64,000 bases of DNA. It comes from Marchantia polymorpha subsp. ruderalis (taxonomy: Eukaryota; Streptophyta; Marchantiopsida; Marchantiales; Marchantiaceae). This document shows, piece by piece, positions 47,901-57,330 of this stretch. The stretch lies in NCBI GenBank assembly GCA_037833965.1, contig AP031358.1, positions 9,556,001-9,620,000 on the forward strand, in the 5' to 3' direction. Within the stretch, counting starts at the first letter, position 1. Every line of letters starts with the position of its first letter. Position numbers and translations under genes: made by a program. A model generated the notes under the pieces. The model was not told the origin of the DNA, ran no database searches, and saw only the letters and a program-made list of their open reading frames with translations.

Positions 47901-49419
47901 TCTCGGTATTTGTAAGCTCGGAAACAATTGGTAAAAACAAAAACGTTTAAATAAAAAGGCTTAACATGCACAGGAACCAATCGATAAAGACCCGTAAGCT
48001 AAAACTAGAGGGGCTCTAGCTAAGGCATAAATCAATCCATCATAAATGAAAATGGTTTCAGGTCAAAACAGAAGCACGACATAACACACACAGCAAAGCA
48101 TCCTGCGGAAAGAAACTAGGACATTCACTGGACGCTATTCAAAGAATTTTGATAGAAGAGAGCTGCATGCTAGTTGAAGAAAAGAGAAGCAAGCAGTCAC
48201 AATCTATGTGAGTAAGTGGATGTGTAAGAGAAAAATGGAACATGCTAAAACCAAAGAACAAACACGCCGTCAAAACAAATTACGATGTATTTCCTCGTAT
48301 CGGATGCGAGCAAAGGAACCAGTGACTATCAACAAGTCTACCTGATGGGCATCATTCCTTTACTTAAACACCACTGCCTCGTCAGTGGGTACCGTGATGA
48401 AGAGCATTTTCTGCAATAAACCTCAAAAGCCTGACGACAATTGAAGTTACAACTTGAACACTACTCGGCTCCAACCTTGGAAATTTGTGATAAAGATTCC
48501 TTTCACAAAAAACAGTGATGTAGGTTTCTTCTATCATTGAACATGTTTGTATAACTGGGCATAGCATTGAGCTTGAGACAATGAGAAAACTTAACAAAGA
48601 AATTTTGAGAAAAAGCTAAGTAGCAACTAGGTTTCCATGCGTTCCATCGTTTAAAACTCATTCGTCGGTTCCTCCCTGAACCATGCATAGTTTTCCAAAA
48701 TAAGTTCATATGTGTTTACATAGTAAAAGGTTCAGATCACAGCAACAATCCACGAATAGTAATTTCGAAACGATCCCATAATTGAAACCAACAGTTCCAT
48801 TTGTAGTGGCTTTGATCTTTGTTTAGAAGACTTGCCAATGTTTAAAGCAAAAAAGATAACAGGCCAGTCTAAACTACCCAGAGAGTAAACTGGACGTCAA
48901 TTTCCATCTCCTCATCCCACAGGCATGTGCGATGAGGAGATGGGAATTGACGTTGCATTCCACACGTGCTTGAAATTACAATGTAGTGAGGCAGGTGTGC
49001 AGCCGCAATTCGTGATAAATGGTAAATGGTAATAGACCAAGCCCCGTGATGCTCATTCCATGCCAAATGATCGGCCGTTAAGCTCAAGGGCACAAGAAAC
49101 GAACAATCACGGATCCTAAGATGAGAAACCTTGAGAGACTGATCTAGCAACGCTCTGGCGATACCAAATTACACACTAAAGATAATGAAGACCTTACCTT
49201 CTCAATCGCTAGAGAGCGGGACAATCCGACACGGCGAGTCTCCCCTTTCTTCTGCTTCTTTCCGAGCACATCAAACTTCTTACGACTCCAGATGGTCTCA
49301 AACACGTTGGACCCAGCTTCCTGTGAGGGCTTGCCCTTCTTCTCAATTCCACCTCTCAATTTCTTCTTATTCCTCTTGGCCACAGAGGCAGGCGTGGACA
49401 ATTTCCTCTTCTTCGCCAT
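41958..49419 (-). CDS. NOP14: Nucleolar protein NOP14 (small-subunit processome), 922 aa
   Basis: Fourteen exons join in frame: 49419-49198, 47833-47699, 47578-47422, 46689-46613, 46493-46437, 46273-46085, 45820-45692, 45344-44742, 44566-44374, 44080-43884, 43554-43441, 43295-43147, 42858-42580, 42225-41958 (2769 bases). Family marks in order: basic N terminus with F-E-T-I-W-S-R-K-K-F, then F-V-D-R-R-F-G-E, an F-G-G-G segment, a long Asp/Glu tract (exon 8), the C-W-P-S-L block, L-W-S-L-I-F-P-like and R-H-P-V-M-T-P-A in exon 10, and the conserved C-terminal P-I-K-Q-F-N-P-K-F and Y-D-P-D-R-E-R-A-E with a basic end. NOP14 acts in the nucleolus in 18S rRNA maturation and 40S export. The length fits the family (about 810-860 in yeast and human) with a longer acidic region. 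ATG 49419 was preferred over 49446 because family members start M-A-K-K-R-K. The acceptor of exon 3 is the least certain junction. Confidence 0.93.
46991..47412. repeat. Direct repeats bounding a 338-bp segment in NOP14 intron 3
   Basis: 46991-47032 and 47371-47412 match at 41 of 42 positions. Each contains GTATAATG/CATTATAC inverted arms and the palindrome ATACATGTAT, which occurs five times between 46950 and 47405. The arrangement could be a local duplication or a small insertion with repeat ends. Confidence 0.7.
47875..47912. repeat. Perfect 16-bp foldback hairpin in NOP14 intron 1
   Basis: Arms 47875-47890 and 47897-47912 are perfectly complementary around a 6-base loop. It lies about 40 bases upstream of the exon 2 acceptor (minus-strand sense), so the pre-mRNA would carry a strong stem just before the branch and acceptor region. 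Confidence 0.9.
48894..48953. repeat. 23-bp foldback hairpin in NOP14 intron 1
   Basis: Arms 48894-48916 and 48931-48953 pair at 22 of 23 positions (the exception pairs as G-U in RNA). The 14-base loop holds a further CACA/TGTG stem, extending the helix. No mature small RNA can be claimed from sequence alone. Confidence 0.85.
49014..49048 (-). mobile_element. 3' tail fragment of the TTACCAT non-LTR family in NOP14 intron 1
   Basis: On the minus strand: CACGGGGCTTGGTC followed by TATTACCATTTACCATTTA. The same junction occurs in the copies at 9291-9383 and 52900-53020. Only the last 35 bases are shared here, so it is a short truncated copy. Confidence 0.5.
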
Positions 49420-49572
49420 CGCTCCTGATCGAAGATTTGACCTCACTCAGCAGCGCAAATTCGTGCAAGTTACATCGACAAATCACACCTCCATGGACCA
49501 CGTAATCTTCTCCACTCCGCCTCTAATCCCTTCACCTCCCCGTTCTGACCCTGCCCTCTGCGATTATCTTCC

Positions 49573-49580
49573 TAGGGTTT
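49573..49580 (-). promoter_or_regulatory. Telo-box (AAACCCTA) upstream of NOP14
   Basis: AAACCCTA on the minus strand, about 155 bp before the NOP14 ATG. Telo-boxes are enriched in plant promoters of ribosome-biogenesis genes, in keeping with NOP14 function. Confidence 0.5.
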
Positions 49581-49734
49581 CTTGTCCCGAAGAATGCCTT
49601 TGCTCGTCGCAGGGTTTTAGGAGGGTTTCGATTCTGGAGTCTCGATGAAACTCTCACTTTTGAGCCACAATTTAGCTGAGCTTGACAGTACCGCTAACCT
49701 GTTAGCGACGCCATGTATCCACAGTTTCCATGAC

Positions 49735-49849
49735 CACGTGGAGTTGCTGCCGTGGTATCCAACTCCACACCACGTCGGACGTAATGTATCCTTTATGTCC
49801 GATGTGTGAGGAACTCCGAGATATTGCTAGGGTTCGCGGACGACACGTG
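49735..49849. promoter_or_regulatory. Two G-boxes between NOP14 and the HIBADH-like gene
   Basis: CACGTG at 49735-49740 and 49844-49849, in the 1.5-kb space between two divergent genes. A palindrome CCATGTCA-TG-TGACATGG follows at 49862-49879. Which gene they serve is not clear. Confidence 0.4.
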
Positions 49850-49879
49850 GATGGAGGTTTGCCATGTCATGTGACATGG

Positions 49880-50895
49880 TGGATGATCCATGGTGGAGGA
49901 GAAGGCCAGCGGGGACAAGGTCCATGGTGACACGGGACCGTACGAAGGGGATGATGGGAGGAACGCCTGCTTGTCCGACTGCTCAGCTGGTGCTACGGGT
50001 ATTCAACCATGGCAGGGACAATGGGCATTTGTCACAGAGCTCACTCATCACTCTGTATCAGGTTGCTCAGAGCCCCACAGCTCCATTACTCGCCTGTACA
50101 CCGATCCCAGCGATTGTTGATTCCAGGTAATTTTTCTCGTCCGATGTCCGCTGCCGCTCGTCAGTAAAGATGGGTTAGTGAAGTCCGGAACGAATAAATG
50201 TCTTTAATGTGAAATTGGTCAATTGACTCCGTTTCGAATGTTGCGTAGAGAATTTTTCTCAGTTGCATTTGCTTGAATCTGATTTTCCTGGCGAATGATT
50301 CTTCGAAAGTATGTTGCCTACGAGTGAATCATCGGTGAAGCTGACGATTGTATTGTGCAGACTTTTGTTCGTATGAATTTGAGATAATTCAGTATGGTTG
50401 TTGATTGTGTAATCTTGGAAGAAAGTGAGTAGGCCAAGGAAGAACACAACATGCTCCGATGTAATGTGTATGTTTTTTTGAGCAAATCTTTTCAATGATT
50501 GGCTGGTTCATACGAGTAATTCAAAGATCAAGGTGTTTTGATTCTTCTGGCGAAGTGGACAAGTCCATCCTGTGATTACAGCTGAATTTTTGTCCGAGGA
50601 ACTGAGTTTCATTCTTTTCCTCTACCATCAAAACTAATTTTCTCCCTCAAATTTTTTTTGATAACACAAATATGAATAAATACCCAGGCAGTGAAACTAT
50701 GATTAGGTACCTCATCCCGCTGGATGGTTTGTTTGTTTGTTTCATCTCCTCTCCTGCAATCATGGTGTGGGTACATATAAAGATAAATTAGCTCTTATAT
50801 GCCAAACATTTCAAGGTCGTCAAATGTGTGATGTCCTAACGTGAAATATATCCGATGTAGGCAGGTGTGTTGGACTTAATTTCTGCACCGTGTCC
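49880..50895. other. Intergenic region and 5' leader of the HIBADH-like gene
   Basis: GC-rich at the left, average at the right. Open plus-strand frames near 49.7-50.1 kb have no motif and probably reflect composition. The leader of the HIBADH-like gene must lie at its right end and may contain introns. Confidence 0.4.
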
Positions 50896-53800
50896 ATGGC
50901 TCAGTCCGAGGCAGTGAAGGAAATTGTGTCTGATCAAACACGCGTTGGGTAAGTTTTGATTCTTCGAGTCTTCTGAAAGACATTAACGTTGAACGATTCG
51001 CCCATTATCATGTGCTAAGAGCTGCTCAGTGGTAATTTTTTCTTTCATTCTACAATAGCTTATCATGTGTGTATAATCTTAACGTATGTACTTGATGGCT
51101 TTTAGAAGTTTTTTAAGTTCAACGCTAATATGAAGCGCTGTCATGTAACACAGATGGATCGGTACTGGCGTCATGGGCCAGGCTATGTGTGGTCACATAT
51201 TGGCTGCAGGATTTCAAGTTTCTGTCTATAACAGAACTGCAAGCAAGGCTCAAGATTTGTGTTCCAAAGGGGCTACGATGGCTGATTCACCATTATCTGT
51301 AGCGCAACAAAGCGATGTCGTATTCACCATCGTAGGGTGAGTTTGATTTGGAGAGATACCTCATATGACTGCTGTGAGCTACCTCCTTGATAGGTATTGG
51401 TTCTTAATATCGTAATCGAAGTTTTACTTAATTCTAGTCTATATGTTGGCTTGATGGTGTTCGTGTGGTGTCTTGAAGCTATCCTTCTGATGTGCGGGAG
51501 GTAATGCTTGGAGAAAAAGGCATTTTGAAAGGTCTTCGACCTGGGGGAATTGTAAGCATGATTTTTCTCTTGAGTACCTCTTGAAACATGTTGCTTCAGT
51601 GAACTCAATATCTAAACTTTGCTGAGTTCTTGAAGCTACCTTTTGTATACACTCTGATTTGGGGTGTTTAACCACTAGCTTGTTCTTTTATAACTGCAGG
51701 TTGTGGATATGACAACTAGTCAACCCTCTCTAGCACGTGAACTATCATTGGCTGCCAAAGAAAGGTGAGCTCATTCTTCTTCTGTGACCTTCACATTTGT
51801 ATTTTCGCCAGCAGTTGTTCGTCTATGAGCCTATCATTTGATTCAATTAGATGCATCACCATGGTAGATATATCTTCCTGAAATTGTGACGATGAAGATG
51901 CTATGCTTCATTATTAGGCTTATCTTCAAACTTTGAAACTTTCTTGAACATTCATGTTGTGGTTGGTGAAAAATCTACTTGAAGTGACCAGATCATGTGA
52001 ATCGATAGACGCACCAGTATCTGGAGGAGACAAGGGAGCCAAATCAGGCACTCTTGCCATCATGGTTGGAGGGGAAAAGAATACTGTACGTTTGTGATTC
52101 GCAGATCTTTGAAGCAGAGCGATGTAAAAAGAGCTATCTTTTATGTGAGAGCAATCTTTTGTTCATCCAGACTCAAAGTTTATCTGCAACTCTACCTCAC
52201 CTTGTGTGCAGTTCGAATTATTGGCACCCTTGTTCAAATGCATGGGAAATGCTACATATATGGGACCTGCAGGATCAGGTCAAAGTTGTAAACTAGCGAA
52301 TCAGGTGATGATGCTTATCCCTTTTATTTTAGAAGAAATCGAATCCTTTGTCAGGAAGATTCTTCTGTTTGTGATGGCTAAAAAACAAGGGTTGCGTCTT
52401 GTGTACCACTATGTCTGACCAGGATACAGGAAAGATTGTATCCTTCAGAATCAAAGTCGGTGAGCTTCGTTTAAATCTATGTTTGTCACACTGTTTGGAT
52501 TTGTTGTGTTTGTCGCATGTTATCGGCCGGGGACGTCAAAACATTTTTTAAATTTATTTTGTGAATAAATATTATTTTCCTTTTTTTTCAAAGAAAGAAC
52601 CTGTGTCTATTATCTACGTCTTGTGAAAACTCTCACTTCGAAAGTTGCTCAATTTTATTTGTAAGCAGCAGATGCTGAGATGATTATGTTTGGCCAACCT
52701 ACTCATATCCTGATTGTGAATCCTTGATACAGGTTACTATTGCCTCAACCATGATCGGTCTTGTGGAGGTACATGCACCAACGTTCTAATTGTGGCCAAA
52801 CATTTCTTTCTTGGTTCGTACAGTTATTGGCATGAGATAACGAAAGGCATATTGTATGTGGGGTGTTAACTGTATAGCTAGTGCTCTTGGCACTAGCTAG
52901 GGATTGATCTTTGGGGTCTTTTCCCTTGTTTGTGGTTTTTCGCGTGTATTGTGTTTTTCAGCCTTTTGACCCTTTGGGTCCCCGGGGCTTGATATATTAC
53001 CATTTACCATTTACCATTTATATCAGCTCAGGCTAATTCTTTTCACTTCCAATTTGACAATTGCGTGCAGGGTATGATTTACGCTCAGAAAGCTGGGTTG
53101 AATGTTGACACGTAAGTTGCAAATCACCTCAATGCTGGTTTTGAATGCCGATGTTTATAGAAAATTATCTGTGTAGATTGAGCATACAAGACTTTGCTCT
53201 TATATCATCGCGTGTGCTCTTCCTGTGTTTAAGCGGGTAGACTGCTTACAATTAAGATCAATAAGATTAGGTTACCTTACTCCTTAATTTATATTCCTTA
53301 TTAATCAACTTGCGCACATTACGATAGTTTCATGCATAATATTGCATGGTTTATAAACAAGAGAAGGTAGAGGAAAAGATTGGATCATCATTCATAACTT
53401 CCAAAACCTTCTATGTTGACCCATCCTGTATTTCTGCCACGAGGGCCTTCAACAAGATTGACTTTCAAAATAGACTTGTAGTGCCATTAGAAGAAAAATT
53501 CAAGGAACACATCAAACTTAAGCATTCACACTGCTATTACTAAAAACCAGTGGATCTGTAAGAAGTGGCGAGTGTTGCTCTCCATGTGTACTGAAACTTA
53601 ACTCTTCTGGATTTGTTCTTTGCGATATAGGTTTTTGCAAGCTATTTCCGGGGGTGCAGCTGGTTCCAAATCTTTGGAGCTATACTCTGGTCGCATCAGA
53701 AATAGAGATTTTGATCCAGGTAATTATTGAGCTAAAAGTTTTTTTATTTATTTTTTGGGCCTAATTGGGATTGATTAAAGTCGAGCTTCGTAACAGTGCT

Positions 53801-54383
53801 TGAATTTTCAGTTGACATGCAATGTGGAAATAATTTGCAAGTTTCATAATTTCAGTCGTATGAGATGAGATACGTAGCAGTCTTACAGTTTGGGGCATTT
53901 GGTAACTAGTTTCTTACTCCGAATGCGATATTATAATGAGGTCTTGTTGCATCAAGTAAAGACACAGATATTGAAGGATGGATTTTGCAAGTGCAGGTTT
54001 CTATGTGAATCATTTTGTAAAGGATCTCGGTATCGCACTGGAGGAGTGTAGAAATATGGATCTAGCACTTCCTGGCCTTGCATTGGTCAGTTGTTTCCCG
54101 ATATCTTTTGTCTTCTGTGCATTTCCTAGCGTCTGGAGATTGCAAGAGAATAACGGAGATGGGAAGAGATTAACGAATATGATAATCTATACTGTTTACT
54201 TTGTTCACTCCTTGCGTCACGATGTTTGTTGAGTAAAGTATATGCTTATCTTTGACTAATGTCTTCAACTTAATTATGCAGGCTCAACAACTTTACGTTT
54301 CTCTCAAAGCTCACGGTGAAGGAGCATTAGGAACCCAAGCTTTGATTCTAGCTCTGGAGCGCCTAAACAACATTAAACAGTAG
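50896..54383 (+). CDS. 3-hydroxyisobutyrate dehydrogenase-like enzyme (beta-hydroxyacid dehydrogenase), 305 aa
   Basis: Eleven exons join in frame: 50896-50948, 51154-51336, 51479-51551, 51700-51764, 51992-52085, 52212-52304, 52733-52768, 53071-53111, 53631-53719, 53997-54085, 54282-54383 (918 bases). The nucleotide-binding motif W-I-G-T-G-V-M-G follows 18 residues after the start. The substrate loop D-A-P-V-S-G-G-D and the catalytic-lysine block [11 protein letters not shown] are intact, as is the C-terminal F-x-V-x-H-x-V-K-D-L-G segment. The family oxidises 3-hydroxyacids or reduces small aldehydes such as glyoxylate and succinic semialdehyde with NAD(P). Its closest plant relatives, as I recall them, are the HIBADH-like proteins. 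No transit peptide is seen, so a cytosolic form is suggested unless an upstream exon exists. Intron 7 carries a non-LTR retrotransposon end. Confidence 0.93.
52875..52899. repeat. Perfect 10-bp stem-loop at the retrotransposon end in intron 7
   Basis: TAGCTAGTGC (52875-52884) pairs with GCACTAGCTA (52890-52899) around a 5-base loop, directly before the conserved 3' end of the non-LTR copy. Stem-loops at this place are used by some LINE reverse transcriptases for template recognition. Confidence 0.75.
52900..53020 (+). mobile_element. 3' end of a non-LTR retrotransposon with (TTACCAT)n tail, in HIBADH-like intron 7
   Basis: It shares GATTGATCTTTG, TGTTTTTCAGCCTTTTGA and GGGGCTTG with the minus-strand copy at 9291-9383 and ends in three TTACCAT-type units. 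The body upstream may extend to about 52850, including the stem-loop. No coding sequence is left. Confidence 0.65.
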
Positions 54384-55836
54384 AATACTTGTCGAATATT
54401 CAGGAACAACTCACTAGCACCTGGCTGGAAGTGTATTGGTCTCCATTGAAGGGCAACCTTCATATGGTTCTGATCTGCCTGCATTTTACTCGTCGAAATG
54501 GATCTGCGACGAAGAAGAAAGCAGGCAAATACCACTCGTGAAGAGCGGAAACATATTCAGCAGATGCAGGTCCATACACAACTAGATCCGCCTAGGCGGC
54601 TGCAGCGTAGTTGGTAGTCTCAAGTAAATTGTGTACATACTGTGGCATTGAAGAAGAGACTCCACCTGCTTTCGTCGTTTGTCAGGTTTTTTGCAAAGGT
54701 AAGATGGTCCGGGGTCTACATGAGGGTCTACATGAGGAGATGTTCAAGTGATGAACGATAAAACACAAAGTTACTACGATTTTCATTTTGGGGTCGGTAG
54801 GCGAACATGTATAAACCTTTAAGGGTCATAAGGTAAAGTATATTTCCCTCATAGTAGAGGCCAACCAACTCAAGGAAAAATTATATTTAATTCTCGTCCT
54901 TCGCTTCTACAAAGATAGACCGCTGTGTCCATGCTCACTGAGCACTGAGATGGCGCGTCGAGGAGTGCTCTAAGAAGTGGTTTCCAAATAAGCTGACGTA
55001 TGAGGGAAAAAGGGGTTCAAACCAGAAATCTTGAGCAGGAGAAACTGTTGTCCGTGTCCCGCGGCCCCTGCCGGCCAGACGATAACGTGTCGTGAACGTC
55101 ATCAACCCTAGCGGGGTCCATTCAAGTAGATGCCACGGTACAGATGAGAGGACAAATGTGCAGAAAGAGCCAAGGAGGCATTGTCTATTTGATTCACTGA
55201 CGTTCCACTGCCACGGAGCACGTCTGAAGAGAAGAGGATATCACTTATCTCATTCATCTTTTGGTTTGAAACACTCTTTTGCCAAAGTGAAAATAATGGA
55301 GGTAATTAACTACGCATGATTACTTGTAACTACGCATGATATTGCGCATCTACGTGCACTCTTAGCATCGTGGTGTATTGACCAAAACGTCAAAACTTAG
55401 CTAATTTCAGTTATTTTCATATTTTCAGTGAGTTGTTTCGGCAACGTCTGCACATCCTTCAGGACTGTGTGTAGACTCCAGAAGTAAAATTGCATTTTAT
55501 GTCTAGACCCCGAGTCTAGACATAAAATTCAGCAGGCAAAGTTTTGAGCATGAAATTCATCCTGGGAACATCGATGTGTGTATCTTTCAACAACATTGTA
55601 TCGGAGTGATCCATTCTACAGTAACCCACACATTTCGTGAATGTACTCTTACTATTCCAAAAGAAGGTGGCACTATCAACAATCCAGGGCTGACTCATGG
55701 CTGAGAAGGTGTCGGCCAGAAATTTCTTGACTGATTGATTAGCTTTATGGAAACATTCAGTAACTTCCCCAAAGTTGTGGAGAGCTGGAAGTAACTCCCT
55801 AGGGTTTGCTTCGTCCACACCTCTGGTGCTGAACAC
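54384..55836. other. 3' flank and intergenic DNA before the FAM21-like gene
   Basis: No recognised gene. It includes the HIBADH-like 3' UTR and the foldback hairpin at 55494-55528. A minus-strand frame near 55.5-56.0 kb is likely a shadow. Confidence 0.4.
55494..55528. repeat. Perfect 15-bp foldback hairpin
   Basis: Arms 55494-55508 and 55514-55528 are perfectly complementary around a 5-base loop and contain two TCTAGA sites. It resembles in size the hairpin at 47875-47912 but shares no sequence with it. Confidence 0.9.
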
Positions 55837-56170
55837 GTGTCACTTCGTGAAGTGAGTGAATTGAGTACGAAGCTCGAAGATTTCCGCAGGGACGGGGAAG
55901 AAATCAATCGGGTGAGTGTCGATCGTAACGCTCTACAGTGCGATTGTAGATTGCTGGCTGTCGACCATGCTGCCTTACCCATCGAAATGAGAAAAAAAAC
56001 CAAAAAGAGATCGACGAATCTCAATCATCTGTGCGATTTCACTACCAGCACCTGGCATACTCTGACGATCAATAACTAGAACCGTAAACCGAGAAAGGCG
56101 GGTTGAAGATTATGGGAGACTGATCGAGATACTTCCGATGATCTGTTCTCCGCAAGGAGTGTTGCAGGTC
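55837..56170 (+). pseudogene. Coding-like exon pair of unknown origin
   Basis: Two segments look like exons: about 55837-55910, encoding a charged helix-like peptide (S-E-L-S-T-K-L-E-D-F) before a GTGAGT donor, and about 56081-56168 encoding N-R-E-R-R-V-E-D-Y-G-R-L-I-E-I-L before a GTCAGT donor. Phase and further exons could not be completed, and downstream frames to 56.8 kb are broken. It could be a fragment of a coiled-coil gene or the 5' end of a decayed gene. I do not recognise it. Confidence 0.25.
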
Positions 56171-57330
56171 AGTACATCAGGCAATTCAGTGATGCTATCC
56201 ACTCGTCGATGTCAGATGATCGTTGCCTTGAATCTTTCATACAGATTTGAAATACGCATAAAGTCGGTAAGGGCAATGTCTGAACGATAGTTTCCTCAGA
56301 TGTGCAGCAGCTCCGCTAGAGTCTGATAATTCTAGCTGCTAGTAAGACGAGTCTCTGTGAATTGTTTCAAATCTTTAAAGAATGTGATGATAGTGGATCC
56401 ATGCAATCAGTGATTACGATGAGATATTTACTGGGAAGTGATGTGGAGCAGCTGAGCAATTTTTGAGGCGCGTCTACGGTCTCAAAGGACTATTCCCGCA
56501 TCGTTGACCCTTTCATATATTTTTGATTATGTATCCACTCTGCTGCATATTGACCATCAATTTCAGAATATTTTCACTCATACTCGTTGCTCAATGCTTT
56601 GACTCCGGTACGCAGGTATAGACAGTCTTCAAATTCTAGATTTGCAACAACGATGAAGGGGTTCATGTCTTCACCGATGTCCAAACATACTTTACTTGGA
56701 GAACTTCTGTCTTTGGGGATCGAAAGGACCACCACAGGGTGTTTGCAAACTAGTGGTCCATAACGTCAATTGATGACTGTAGTGGCATATGAGTTCTTCC
56801 GTAATCCCTTAAAGTTTCGCTTGCGGAGCTGTGGGATTAGGAACAAGAGACTGGAGGTATGGCATTGCGTAGGCAAAGCACGAGTAGTACGGTCACCTCC
56901 AGAAGCAATCCTGGGATGTCCCAGGGAGACGAAGATGGAGGACAGAAACAGAACAAGCCGGTTAGTCTTCGTTTCTCATAAATTATCCTTTAGTCTTGGT
57001 AAATACTAAAGCGAGTGTATGTCATGTAAGCTCTTGTTTCAGTATTCTAGCACCAGCACATGGATGCATGTCGGAAAAAGTCAGACCTCTTCACAGCGAT
57101 GTAGGATGAGGGGACCATCAAGTTTTACAAGATTGTTCGTAACAGCAATTCATGACCAAATGATCAAGCAGTTTTCTCTGGAGCTTTAATTAGAACTCCA
57201 ATTTTTTTCGGTCTATCGGTCCTTGCTGAAAATCTTTTCCAAATCTTCTACAATGATAATTTATTGATAAAGATGACAGTGCCACTTGAAAAATCATCAT
57301 ATGACCGAAGACTCTGTGTATTGATTGCAG
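56171..57330 (+). other. Region upstream of the FAM21-like coding exons; start exon not resolved
   Basis: A candidate first exon begins at ATG 56859 and runs to a donor at 56960, in frame for 34 codons of polar, serine-rich sequence. A further possible exon is at 57043-57100, but its phase does not fit the next certain exon at 57331. The true start of the FAM21-like protein is therefore open. Confidence 0.3.

Noticed and set aside
49185..49648. Plus-strand frames of 106 and 118 codons
   Set aside because: Antisense to NOP14 exon 1 and its promoter.
55000..55040. tRNA-like T-loop (GGGTTCAAACC)
   Set aside because: No matching acceptor, D or anticodon arms could be drawn around it.
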